Part shown: positions 22,618-29,968 of the stretch, piece after piece
Position numbering within the stretch: position 1 is the stretch's first letter
Layout: every line of letters starts with the position of its first letter
Assembly (NCBI GenBank): GCA_002341185.1
Contig: DDNP01000018.1
Location: 29,294 to 59,261 of the forward strand
Length of the DNA: 29,968 nt
Direction of reading: 5' to 3'
Origin: Candidatus Neomicrothrix sp. UBA2517
Lineage (GTDB): Bacteria > Actinomycetota > Acidimicrobiia > Acidimicrobiales > UBA8592
Notes under the pieces: generated by a model
Database searches by the model: none
The model's input: the letters and a program-made list of their open reading frames with translations, nothing else
Told to the model about the DNA's origin: nothing
Translations under genes and position numbers: made by a program

Positions 22618-24106
22618 TAGTAAAAACCATAGCTAACCCAGCATCATTTGCTGCTTTGATAACTTCCGAATCACGAATAGACCCACCTGGTTGAATAACT
22701 GCAGTGCAACCAGCATCAATTGCTGCATCTAATCCATCTGTGAACGGGAAAAATGCATCACTGGCGCATACGCCTCCTTCTGCCCTTCCATCCGCTTTTT
22801 GTGCAGCAATCACTCCAGCATCTCTTCTGTTTTGTTGACCAGCCCCTATACCAACAGCCTGCTTTTCTTTTGCTAGGACAATGCAATTAGAACTTACTTT
22901 AGCCGCAGTACGCCATGCGAATTCTAAATCAATCCATTCTTCACGCGTTGGCTCTCTTTCTGTCGCGACTACCCATTGTTCCCTATCTATTTGAATTCTG
23001 TCAGAGGTCTGGACTAGTAAGCCTCCATCAATGGAACGGATATCGAGTAGAGGAGACCCTGGTGGGTTTGCTTCGACGATTCTGATATTTTTCTTTTCAG
23101 TGAGTTTTGCTAATGCAGTTTCTTCAAAGCTAGGCGCCACAATGACTTCTGTGAATACTTTTGAAAGCTCTTCAGCTAATGACAAAGGGACTTCTCGATT
23201 TACAGCGACTATCCCACCAAACGCTGATACTGGGTCGCATGCGTTTGCGCGGATATACGCTTCTGTGATGTCATCATGGGTAGCTAAACCGCATGGATTT
23301 GCGTGTTTAATCACAGCCACAGTCGGTTCATCTCCCATTGAATGCACAAGCCTCCAGGCAGCTTCTGTATCAAAAAGGTTTAAGTAGCTCATCTCTTTCC
23401 CGTGAAGCTTGGTTGCTGAGTCCCACCATCCACTGCTATTCGTAAATTTGTATCGTGCCCCTACCTGATGGGGGTTCTCTCCGTAGCGAAGATCATGTAC
23501 ACGATCGAGTGATAGGTGTAGTGAGTCTGGTAACTGGTCCTCTGCATCACTACTTTGGTCTGTGTCGTCTATCCAACTCACAATCGCTGCGTCGTATCCG
23601 GCTGTGTGAGCGAAAGCTTTCCGTGCCATCATTTGTCGGGTTCCAGAAGAGAGAGAACCGGCATTAGTGAGTTCTACCAGCACAACGTCATAGTCTGCAG
23701 GGTCTACTACGACTCCTACATATTGATGATTTTTGGCTGCTGCTCTCACCATTGTTGGGCCACCTATATCAATATTCTCAATACTGGGTTCTGCTTGGAA
23801 CGGATATAAGTTACAAACGACAAGATCAATCGTCTCAATATTGTTATCAATAAGGTCTTGCTGATGTTCGCTGTTTTCTCTATCTGCGAGGATCCCACCA
23901 TGTATTTTAGGGTGAAGAGTAACGACTCTATGTCCGAGCATTATTGGTGAGCCTGTGTAGTCAGCTACATCAGTGACTGGGATGCCTGCTTCGGCTATTC
24001 GTTTAGCTGTACCACCACTTGATAGAAGTTCCCATCCAAGATTATGCAATCCAGCTGCAAATTCTTGTATTCCTATTTTGTCAAACACGGAAAGTAAAGC
24101 TTTCAT
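22595..24106 (-). CDS. purH: Bifunctional AICAR formyltransferase/IMP cyclohydrolase
   Basis: The 503-residue enzyme for the last two steps of IMP synthesis. The N-terminal cyclohydrolase domain has SGGTA at 30-34 and K67 in 'TLHPKIHGG'. The formyltransferase domain has 'DLRYGENPHQ' (205-214) and the catalytic K267-H268 in 'IKHANPCG', and the chain ends in the typical 'VFTSERHFKH'. It uses 10-formyl-THF, which FolD encoded nearby supplies. The ATG follows an A/G-rich site (AAAGAGA) and lies 11 bp after purN, so purN-purH are one operon. Its 3' end overlaps the VanY-like gene by 23 bp. Length is slightly short of the usual 510-530 with all motifs present. Confidence 0.97.
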   Translation of the reverse strand: MKALLSVFDKIGIQEFAAGLHNLGWELLSSGGTAKRIAEAGIPVTDVADYTGSPIMLGHRVVTLHPKIHGGILADRENSEHQQDLIDNNIETIDLVVCNLYPFQAEPSIENIDIGGPTMVRAAAKNHQYVGVVVDPADYDVVLVELTNAGSLSSGTRQMMARKAFAHTAGYDAAIVSWIDDTDQSSDAEDQLPDSLHLSLDRVHDLRYGENPHQVGARYKFTNSSGWWDSATKLHGKEMSYLNLFDTEAAWRLVHSMGDEPTVAVIKHANPCGLATHDDITEAYIRANACDPVSAFGGIVAVNREVPLSLAEELSKVFTEVIVAPSFEETALAKLTEKKNIRIVEANPPGSPLLDIRSIDGGLLVQTSDRIQIDREQWVVATEREPTREEWIDLEFAWRTAAKVSSNCIVLAKEKQAVGIGAGQQNRRDAGVIAAQKADGRAEGGVCASDAFFPFTDGLDAAIDAGCTAVIQPGGSIRDSEVIKAANDAGLAMVFTSERHFKH

Positions 24107-24117
24107 TGGTCTCTTTC

Positions 24118-24678
24118 TTATAGTTCCTTTGTTGTGGTGATGTTCTTTAGGGTGTCTATGTAAAGCCGGCGTTCGACTTCTTTTATTCTTTCATGAAGCG
24201 TTCCCTTTGTATCACCTTTAAGAACTTGAATCGCTTCTTGGGCAAGTATTGGACCGGCATCTACTTCTTCTGTAGCGATATGGACGGTACAGCCGGTGAC
24301 TTTAACGCCGTAAGTAAGTGCTTCTTCAACTGCATGCCATCCAGGGAAACTTGGAAGTAGCGAAGGGTGTGTATTGAGTATGCGATTATTAAAATCTTCA
24401 TAGATTGGTTTATTTAATATGGTTCCAAAGCCAGCCATAGCAACGAGATCAATTTTGTGTTCGATTAATGTGTCTCGCACTTCGCATGTGTATGCGTCCC
24501 GATTAAAATCTTTACCATAGCTATCTCGTTTAATTCTTATGTGGGTGAGGTTGTTTTGCGCTGCAATCTTTTCGGCTCTGCATTCTCTATCAGTAACGAG
24601 AACTTCTAAGGGTATTGACGCCTGAATTATTGCTTGGAGTATTGTCCCACTTCCTGATGCAAGTACTGCTATCCGCAC
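24118..24678 (-). CDS. purN: Phosphoribosylglycinamide formyltransferase
   Basis: A 186-residue GAR transformylase that passes a formyl group from 10-formyl-THF to glycinamide ribonucleotide. The catalytic trio is N102, H104 ('NTHPSLLPSFPG') and D140 ('EEVDAGPILAQ'). The N-terminal phosphate loop reads 'ASGSGTILQA', where most members have SGNGSNLQA, and residue pattern 'MAGFGTIL' replaces the common MRIL. The start is a GTG at 24678; no better ATG is available and the loop begins at once. It lies 64 bp after sucD and 11 bp before purH. Length is a little short at the C-terminus compared with E. coli PurN (212 residues). Confidence 0.95.
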   Translation of the reverse strand: MRIAVLASGSGTILQAIIQASIPLEVLVTDRECRAEKIAAQNNLTHIRIKRDSYGKDFNRDAYTCEVRDTLIEHKIDLVAMAGFGTILNKPIYEDFNNRILNTHPSLLPSFPGWHAVEEALTYGVKVTGCTVHIATEEVDAGPILAQEAIQVLKGDTKGTLHERIKEVERRLYIDTLKNITTTKEL

Positions 24679-24742
24679 GCGCTGAACCTATCATCTATTT
24701 CTTCTTGATGCCGTCACCTTTGCATTTTTCGTGTTGGTGATC

Positions 24743-25627
24743 TTAAAGCGATGCTACGATTTCAGCCATTAACTCTCCAGCTTCAGTAGGGTTATTTCCT
24801 ACCCGAACGCCAGCGGCTTCCAACGCTTCCATTTTTGCTTTAGCTGTTCCTTTCCCCCCAGAGACTATTGCGCCAGCGTGCCCCATTTTTTTCCCAGGGG
24901 GAGCAGTCACTCCTGCGATGTAGCTCGAAACTGGTTTGGTTACATTATCTTTTATGTATTCCGCTGCTTCTTCTTCGGCAGATCCGCCTATTTCCCCTAT
25001 CATCATGATCGCTTTGGTTTCTGAATCGGCTTCAAAAGCTTCTAAACAATCTATGAAACTCGTTCCAGGAACTGGGTCTCCACCTATTCCTACACATGTA
25101 GTAACTCCAATATCCTTTTGTTTGAGTTCATATAATGCTTGGTAAGTTAGTGTTCCCGACCTGCTAACAATTCCTACTGGCCCTCCGGGTTTAGCGATAT
25201 GACCGGCGGTGATACCAATGTTGCATTTTCCTGGGCTAATAATTCCCGGGCAATTCGGTCCAAGGAGTTGAACGTCAGGGTAATCACGTTTGAGTTGGTT
25301 GTAAAAAATTGCTTCATCATGCGCCGGCACCCCTTCAGTGACCGCAACAACGAATTTCACACCGCCTTCGGCTGCTTCCATCACGGCTCCGCGTACACCA
25401 GCAGCTGGTATGAAGATGCAACTGGCTGTTGCTCCAGTTGCTTCTACTGCCTCTGCCACATTTGCGTAGATGGGTACTCCATTTACGTCTGTTCCTGCTT
25501 TCTTTGGGTGAGTTCCTGCAACTACCTGTGTCCCGTACTCTTTGTTAAGACGACCGTAGTAGCTTCCTTGGGACCCAGTTAGCCCTTGGTATATAACTTT
25601 TGTTGTTTCATCTACGAAAATGCTCAT
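24743..25627 (-). CDS. sucD: Succinyl-CoA synthetase alpha subunit
   Basis: The 294-residue alpha subunit, which binds CoA and carries the phosphohistidine intermediate of succinyl-CoA synthetase. The CoA-binding N-terminal domain has 'YQGLTGSQGSYYG' (13-25). The active histidine is H250 in 'KMGHAGAIVSGGKGTA', and 'GPNCPGIISPGKCNIG' and 'EIGGSAEEEAAEY' are typical of the family. AGGAG lies about 5 bp before the ATG at 25627. It is 7 bp downstream of sucC, in the usual sucC-sucD order on the minus strand, and is followed by purN. Confidence 0.97.
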   Translation of the reverse strand: MSIFVDETTKVIYQGLTGSQGSYYGRLNKEYGTQVVAGTHPKKAGTDVNGVPIYANVAEAVEATGATASCIFIPAAGVRGAVMEAAEGGVKFVVAVTEGVPAHDEAIFYNQLKRDYPDVQLLGPNCPGIISPGKCNIGITAGHIAKPGGPVGIVSRSGTLTYQALYELKQKDIGVTTCVGIGGDPVPGTSFIDCLEAFEADSETKAIMMIGEIGGSAEEEAAEYIKDNVTKPVSSYIAGVTAPPGKKMGHAGAIVSGGKGTAKAKMEALEAAGVRVGNNPTEAGELMAEIVASL

Positions 25628-25634
25628 GTTTCTC

Positions 25635-26774
25635 CTATTGGGCTAGTTGCACGGCTGTTCGAGCTGCGTCAAGCATGGTTGTTTCCATCAGTAATTTGTC
25701 AGACAAGTTCGGTTCCAGAATTGCTCTACCTTCATCGGCATTCGTTCCATCCAAACGAATAACGATTGGTGATTCGATTGCGACTCGTTTCATCGCTTCG
25801 AGAATTCCATTCGCTACTTCCTCGCCTCGAGTTATACCACCGAAAATGTTGATGAAAATTGCTTTTACATTTGGGTCGTTGTTTATGACTTCTAACGCTC
25901 CAGCCATAACGTCTGCGTTAGCACCGCCTCCAATGTCAAGGAAGTTTGCTGGTTTTCCACCGACTTGATTGATCACGTCTACTGTGCTCATTGCTAACCC
26001 TGCTCCGTTCGCTATAACTCCGACACTTCCTTCCAAGCCAACATATTGGAGGCCTTTAGCATGAGCAGCTGTTTCACGTTCATCACGGGTTTGCGTCTCA
26101 TCATATTGCTCATAACTTTTGTGGCGGAAAACAGAATTACCATCAAGTGTTACTTTTGCGTCGAGAACATGTACTTTACCTTCAGGCGTCAATATGAGAG
26201 GATTGATCTCAACAAGGTCTGCATCACCTTCTGTATAGGCTTCATAAAGTTTCATAAGGATGTCGACTGTTCCACCAAAAGCTTCAGAAGGAAGATTCGC
26301 AGCTTCAACCCATGCTTTACATTGCTCTTCAGATAACCCATCTACGGGATCAACCCAGATTTTTGCAATAGCGTCTGGATTTTCTTCCGCTACGGTTTCA
26401 ATCTCTACACCGCCCTCTTTCGAAAGCATGCCGAGATGTTTTTTCGCAGATCTATCTAATGTGAAGCTTGCATAGTATTCTTCGGCAATATCGGAAGCTT
26501 TCTCTATCCATACTCTTCCAACAGTGTGACCTTTAATATCAAGTCCGACTATGTTTGTCGCGTGTTCTCTGACGTCTTCGATTGTCGCTGCAAACTTAAC
26601 GCCGCCTGCTTTGCCTCGTCCACCAGTGTGAACTTGTGCTTTAACCATTACAGGTGTTCCAAGTTCTTCAGCTGCTTGTATTGCTTCTTCAATAGTGAAT
26701 GCTATCTTCCCAGGAGACGTTGGCATTCCGTATTCGGCGAAGAATTGTTTTCCTTGGTATTCAAACAAATCCAT
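25635..26774 (-). CDS. sucC: Succinyl-CoA synthetase beta subunit
   Basis: The 379-residue beta subunit with an N-terminal ATP-grasp domain ('PVMVKAQVHTGGRGKAGGVK') and a C-terminal ligase domain ('ANFLDIGGGANADVM', 'INIFGGITRGEEVANG'). With SucD it makes ATP or GTP from succinyl-CoA in the TCA cycle. I chose the ATG at 26774, which has GGAG at 26781-26784, 6 bp upstream; the TTG at 26786 that would add four residues overlaps that site. The first residues 'MDLFEYQGKQFFAEYG' match the family start. It leads the sucCD-purNH block. A hairpin-forming leader lies just upstream (26803-26824). Confidence 0.97.
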   Translation of the reverse strand: MDLFEYQGKQFFAEYGMPTSPGKIAFTIEEAIQAAEELGTPVMVKAQVHTGGRGKAGGVKFAATIEDVREHATNIVGLDIKGHTVGRVWIEKASDIAEEYYASFTLDRSAKKHLGMLSKEGGVEIETVAEENPDAIAKIWVDPVDGLSEEQCKAWVEAANLPSEAFGGTVDILMKLYEAYTEGDADLVEINPLILTPEGKVHVLDAKVTLDGNSVFRHKSYEQYDETQTRDERETAAHAKGLQYVGLEGSVGVIANGAGLAMSTVDVINQVGGKPANFLDIGGGANADVMAGALEVINNDPNVKAIFINIFGGITRGEEVANGILEAMKRVAIESPIVIRLDGTNADEGRAILEPNLSDKLLMETTMLDAARTAVQLAQ

Positions 26775-26802
26775 TTGTTTCTCCAATATTTTCTTTATTT
26801 TT

Positions 26803-26824
26803 GGCGTTAGAACGCCCCGAAGGG
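26803..26824 (-). promoter_or_regulatory. Inverted repeats in the sucC leader
   Basis: On the minus strand GGCGTTCTAACGCC (26816 down to 26803) is a 6-2-6 inverted repeat, and CCCTTCGGGG (26824 down to 26815) is a short stem with a TTCG loop. They share two guanines, so only one can fold at a time. They sit about 20-40 bp before the sucC ribosome site. No T-run follows, so this is not an intrinsic terminator; an operator or leader structure is possible. Confidence 0.4.
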
Positions 26825-26914
26825 ATACTAGTGAACGGATAGGCGATTGCGCTCATCAAGAATTGTTTTAATTGAAAAAAACGCATCTTGAGATTCGTTG
26901 AATACGATATATCT

Positions 26915-27391
26915 ATGCCCTTTCAGCAGAGTAGGCAGGTTAATTTCCCTCGGATCGTTGCCTTTATCATGTTTAGTCTTGTTTTCGGTGTTGGGTTGTT
27001 ATTCGCCATTGTGAAGCTATCCGGTAGTGGAGAAATCCAATTCAAGCTTGGTGATGATGTATTTGAGGTAGGAAATGCTGAGGTCTTCGCAGAGAAAATA
27101 CGTAGTGATAGGAGCCCAATTGCGTGGGCATCGTTGAGTGGTTCTAGACCTATTTATGTTCAACATATTGGTGAGGATCCCCTAATGGGCTGGTTCGCTA
27201 TAGATGCTCGTTCTCCATCAGATCTTGTCTCGTGTAGCTTACAATGGGATATTGATAGGCAGATCTTTGTTGATGAATGCAATGACACAAATACATACCC
27301 TGCAAACGGTGAGGGGCTCACACGCTTTGACGTTATTGTCAATGTCGCTGGAATTGTTCAAATAGATCTTAATAAAATCTTTAGCCCGTAG
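26915..27391 (+). CDS. Single-pass membrane protein with Rieske-like C-terminal domain lacking cluster histidines
   Basis: A 158-residue protein with one membrane helix (about 11-34, 'FPRIVAFIMFSLVFGVGLLFAIV') and a C-terminal domain outside the membrane. The tail reads like the second half of a Rieske fold: C107 in 'SCSLQW', then 'FVDECNDTNTYPANGEGLTRFDV' with C122, then 'GIVQIDL'. In a true Rieske protein the motifs are CxH and CxxH; here the histidine positions are L109 and T125, so an iron-sulfur cluster is not expected, though C107 and C122 could form a disulfide. The Rieske relation is my inference. I used the ATG at 26915; a TTG at 26888 is possible. It lies between sucC and pcrA, where mycobacteria have the unrelated Rv0950c. 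Its stop is 2 bp from the pcrA stop. Confidence 0.7.
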   Translation: MPFQQSRQVNFPRIVAFIMFSLVFGVGLLFAIVKLSGSGEIQFKLGDDVFEVGNAEVFAEKIRSDRSPIAWASLSGSRPIYVQHIGEDPLMGWFAIDARSPSDLVSCSLQWDIDRQIFVDECNDTNTYPANGEGLTRFDVIVNVAGIVQIDLNKIFSP

Positions 27392-27393
27392 TT

Positions 27394-29538
27394 TTAGATT
27401 TTTCGTACTGGAGCCCATGAGAGATCAAGAGTTTTCTGGCCCGCTTCGATAAAATTTATTGTTGCTATTGCTTCATATTCTGTGACTTCTAGTTTCATGA
27501 TGACTCCATCTCCGAACATGTCGTGATTGACATCATCACCTATCCGCAGACCTATTTGGTCTGCATGACTCTTCTCTGGTCCTGTAGGTTTAGGTGTTGA
27601 AAGAGAGAAGCTTTTAGTGGTCTTTGATTTTTTCTTAACTTCTTCTTTGTACTCATCTGGTATTTCCGAAACAAATCGGCTGACAGGGTTATATTGAGTC
27701 TGACCAAAGAGCGTCCGTTTCCATGCGTATGAAAGATGCAGATTCTTTTCAGCTCTGGTAATCCCCACGTAAGCAAGGCGACGTTCTTCTTCAAGTTCAT
27801 CTGGGTCTCCTAATGACCGCATGTGAGGAAAGACTCCATCTTCTAATCCAACGATGAATACATGGGGGTATTCAAGTCCCTTTGCTGAATGGAGCGTCAT
27901 GAGTGACACACTTGAGTCGTTATCAAGTGAGTCTGTGTCAGACACAAGGCTAATCTCTTGAAGGAATTCGTCTGTGTCATCGTAATCCATTGCCATTCCA
28001 ATAAGTTCTGCAAGATTTTCGCGTCTGCTATCTGCATCAACGGTATGTTGGGACTCTAAGTCAGTGACATAGCCTGATGCATCGAGAATTTCATCGAGGA
28101 CAGTTCCAGGACCTTGGGCAACGTTCATTTGACCTAATTCAATTATTCTTATGAATTCTTCTAAACCCCTGATCGCTTTTCCTGTAACGCCTGCTTCTGG
28201 CGCCCTGTTCAGAACATCGAAGAGAACTGAATCCTCGCGCGAAGCTAATTTGTCTAATTTGTCGACAGTAGTATCGCCAACTCCTCTTTTGGGAGTATTG
28301 ATAGCTCTCTTTAGCGCTATCTCATCTTGAGGATTAACAATAACTTTTAGGTACGCTAATGCGTCTTTTATTTCTTTTCTATCGAAGAATCTTGTCCCTC
28401 CTATTACCTTGTACGGGATATTTGATTTAACAAGATATTCCTCTATAACCCTGCTTTGCGCATTTGTTCGATAGAACACAGCCATGTCTTTCCAGTCTGA
28501 ATTATGGATTTCATATAGCTTTCGGAGTTGTTGCGTTACCCATTTTGCTTCGTCACCTTCATCATCTGCGTGAAAGCAAACGATTTTGGATCCTTCTTCT
28601 CCCTTTGTCCAAAGCTCTTTGGATTTACGACCATAATTATTTTCAATTACTGCATTAGCAGCATCAAGGATTGTTTGAGTACTTCGATAATTTTGCTCAA
28701 GAAGGATTACTGTCACGTCTGGAAATTTATTTTCAAATTCAATGATGTTTCGAATGTCTGCAGATCTAAACGCATATATTGATTGGTCCTGGTCACCGAC
28801 AACACATATATTTCTTGATTTGTTTGCAAGTTGAATGACTAAATGGTTCTGCACGGGGTTCGTATCTTGGTACTCGTCTACGAGGATGTGGCGGAATCGT
28901 GATTGGTATCGTTCAAGAATTTCTGGGAAGCGATCGAATATTGCAACTGTTTTGAATAATAAATCATCGAAATCCATAGCCCCAGCTATTTTCATTCGTC
29001 TTTCGTACTCTGTGTACACATCAGCGACTTTTTCTTCGTAGAGAGTTTCAACACGGCTTCTGTAGTCGACTGGACCTATCATTTCGTTCTTCGCTTTAGA
29101 TATGTGACTGTGAATTCCGCGTGGCGGGTATCTCTTCACATCAATATTCATATCTTTGAGGATGTAGCTAGTGAGTCGCACAGCGTCAGCTTGATCATAA
29201 ATTGTGAACGAGTTTGGGTAGCCTATTGTGCTTGCTTCTCGTCGGAGGATCTTTGCGCATGCGGAATGAAAAGTAGATACCCACATTTTTTCAACAATTG
29301 GTCCTACTAAATCTGCAACACGTTCTTTCATTTCAGAAGCTGCCTTGTTAGTAAATGTGATTGCGAGTATCTCAAATGGAGAGATACCGACCTCTTGAAT
29401 TAAGTACGCGATTCTGTGCGTGAGTACCCGTGTCTTACCTGATCCTGCACCTGCTATTACAAGGAGAGGCCCTTCTGAATGCGTCACAGCATCACCTTGG
29501 GGAGAGTTCAATCCGTCTACTAAATCATGAGATGCCAT
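27394..29538 (-). CDS. pcrA: ATP-dependent DNA helicase PcrA/UvrD1
   Basis: A superfamily 1A 3'-5' helicase of 714 residues for DNA repair and replication-fork clearance. Visible motifs: Q motif 'LNSPQGDAV', Walker A AGAGSGKT, motif Ia 'ITFTNKAASEMKERV', motif II 'VDEYQDTN', motif III 'VVGDQDQSIYAFRSAD', motif IV 'LEQNYRST', motif V 'VSLMTLHSAKGLEY', motif VI 'LAYVGITRAEKNL'. The C-terminal 'RIGDDVNHDMFGDGVIMKLE' is the Tudor-like domain of PcrA that contacts RNA polymerase. Start is uncertain: the ATG at 29538 ('MASHDLVDGLN') fits family starts, while an ATG at 29553 adds five residues; neither has a good ribosome site. Beside sucCD it repeats the mycobacterial uvrD1 setting. Confidence 0.96.
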   Translation of the reverse strand: MASHDLVDGLNSPQGDAVTHSEGPLLVIAGAGSGKTRVLTHRIAYLIQEVGISPFEILAITFTNKAASEMKERVADLVGPIVEKMWVSTFHSACAKILRREASTIGYPNSFTIYDQADAVRLTSYILKDMNIDVKRYPPRGIHSHISKAKNEMIGPVDYRSRVETLYEEKVADVYTEYERRMKIAGAMDFDDLLFKTVAIFDRFPEILERYQSRFRHILVDEYQDTNPVQNHLVIQLANKSRNICVVGDQDQSIYAFRSADIRNIIEFENKFPDVTVILLEQNYRSTQTILDAANAVIENNYGRKSKELWTKGEEGSKIVCFHADDEGDEAKWVTQQLRKLYEIHNSDWKDMAVFYRTNAQSRVIEEYLVKSNIPYKVIGGTRFFDRKEIKDALAYLKVIVNPQDEIALKRAINTPKRGVGDTTVDKLDKLASREDSVLFDVLNRAPEAGVTGKAIRGLEEFIRIIELGQMNVAQGPGTVLDEILDASGYVTDLESQHTVDADSRRENLAELIGMAMDYDDTDEFLQEISLVSDTDSLDNDSSVSLMTLHSAKGLEYPHVFIVGLEDGVFPHMRSLGDPDELEEERRLAYVGITRAEKNLHLSYAWKRTLFGQTQYNPVSRFVSEIPDEYKEEVKKKSKTTKSFSLSTPKPTGPEKSHADQIGLRIGDDVNHDMFGDGVIMKLEVTEYEAIATINFIEAGQKTLDLSWAPVRKI

Positions 29539-29637
29539 TCCGCTACAATACATGGATGGTGTGCCGAATTGAGGAGCTTTGCAATTTTGCGGCTATCTTT
29601 CTAAAGCGAAGCAAAGTTTTACGTAGTGGAGTCCACC

Positions 29638-29968
29638 ATGGTCCGAAGCCAAGATAAAGAATTAGACGTTGCTCTTGAATTATTCAACAACGAATTAGAA
29701 AAACTAAAGTTGAAGGAGAAAGAGTTAGCTGACATCAAGAAAGCCGAAAGAAAGAAAGCGGATGCTGTAAAGGCATTGCAGGAAGCTGAAAAAAATCCAG
29801 ACCTCTCTGCTGAGGAAAAGGAACAAGCAAAAGCGGTTTGGTTGAAAGCTGATGATGATTTGAAGAGAATTCTTGCTGGAGAAGATCCGCTCCCTGATGA
29901 GGTTCCTGCGGAATCAACTGATTCGGAAGTTAAAGAAACTGCCAATGGAACGGAAGAAGAAGTAAAGG
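29638..29968 (+). CDS. Charged coiled-coil protein of unknown function, 3' end cut by window edge
   Basis: A frame open from the ATG at 29638 to the end of the window (110 codons) with GGAG 6-9 bases upstream. The product starts 'MVRSQDKELDVALELFNN' and continues as a helix very rich in K, E, A and L to about residue 80, then an acidic, threonine- and serine-containing stretch. No signal peptide, membrane segment or known motif is visible, so a cytoplasmic coiled coil is likely. It is divergent from pcrA with 99 bp between the chosen starts. An opposite-strand frame across 29619-29945 is serine/phenylalanine-rich and looks like the antisense of a K/E-rich gene. No family is claimed. Confidence 0.68.
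   Translation, partial: MVRSQDKELDVALELFNNELEKLKLKEKELADIKKAERKKADAVKALQEAEKNPDLSAEEKEQAKAVWLKADDDLKRILAGEDPLPDEVPAESTDSEVKETANGTEEEVK

Noticed and set aside
25199..25582. Plus-strand frame of 127 codons opposite sucD
   Set aside because: Cysteine/serine-rich antisense translation of a conserved enzyme with no start signal.
1..29968. CRISPR arrays, tRNA or rRNA genes, insertion sequences or prophage genes
   Set aside because: I read both strands for repeat-spacer patterns, transposase motifs and RNA gene signatures and saw none that could be supported.

Overview
This window looks like a chromosomal segment of a free-living, low-GC, streamlined actinobacterium, most probably a marine Acidimicrobiia-type lineage. 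Evidence for the phylum is a run pcrA - sucC - sucD - purN - purH (right half, all on the minus strand), which matches the order I know from Mycobacterium and other actinobacteria, together with an Rv0958-type AAA ATPase, a PAC2-family protein and an SdhC-SdhA-SdhB respiratory complex without SdhD. Base composition is AT-leaning by eye. Genes are tightly packed, with many 4-bp ATGA or GTGA overlaps. The exact class cannot be settled from this sequence alone. I see no rRNA, tRNA, CRISPR array or insertion sequence, and no gene-free stretch longer than 300 bases.

Layout. (1) 1-690: 3' part of a PAC2-family gene cut by the left edge. (2) 695-3688, minus strand: a three-gene operon of HD-superfamily hydrolase, MoxR/Mg-chelatase-like AAA ATPase and ROK sugar kinase. 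(3) 3843-7372, plus strand: sdhCAB, a type-B succinate:quinone oxidoreductase. (4) 7402-10006, minus strand: cytochrome P450, a methyltransferase overlapping it by 4 bp, then a dienelactone-hydrolase-like enzyme. (5) 10114-12243, plus strand and divergent from the P450: a lipid-themed operon of a DUF368/PopT-type undecaprenyl-phosphate translocase, a diacylglycerol-kinase-family lipid kinase and an SCP2-like lipid carrier. A perfect 14-bp palindrome lies between the two divergent units. (6) 12250-19764, minus strand: VOC protein, folD, NADP-type icd, a heterodimeric ABC exporter pair and mdh. (7) 19997-22617: an accessory-looking insert of two plus-strand coiled-coil lipoproteins and one minus-strand cysteine-rich VanY-type peptidase. 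(8) 22595-26774, minus strand: purH, purN, sucD, sucC. (9) 26915-29968: a small membrane protein with a Rieske-like tail that lacks the cluster histidines, the pcrA helicase, and the start of a charged coiled-coil gene cut by the right edge.

Functionally the window concentrates central metabolism. Isocitrate dehydrogenase, succinyl-CoA synthetase (both subunits), succinate dehydrogenase (all three subunits) and malate dehydrogenase give four TCA steps within 23 kb. FolD, PurN and PurH form a one-carbon/purine group: FolD makes the 10-formyl-THF that both PurN and PurH consume. The less ordinary parts are the PopT/lipid kinase/SCP2 operon facing the P450 unit, the lipoprotein/VanY envelope island, and the degenerate Rieske-like membrane protein. 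All functional statements are homology or motif calls made by reading the sequence; no database search was run.
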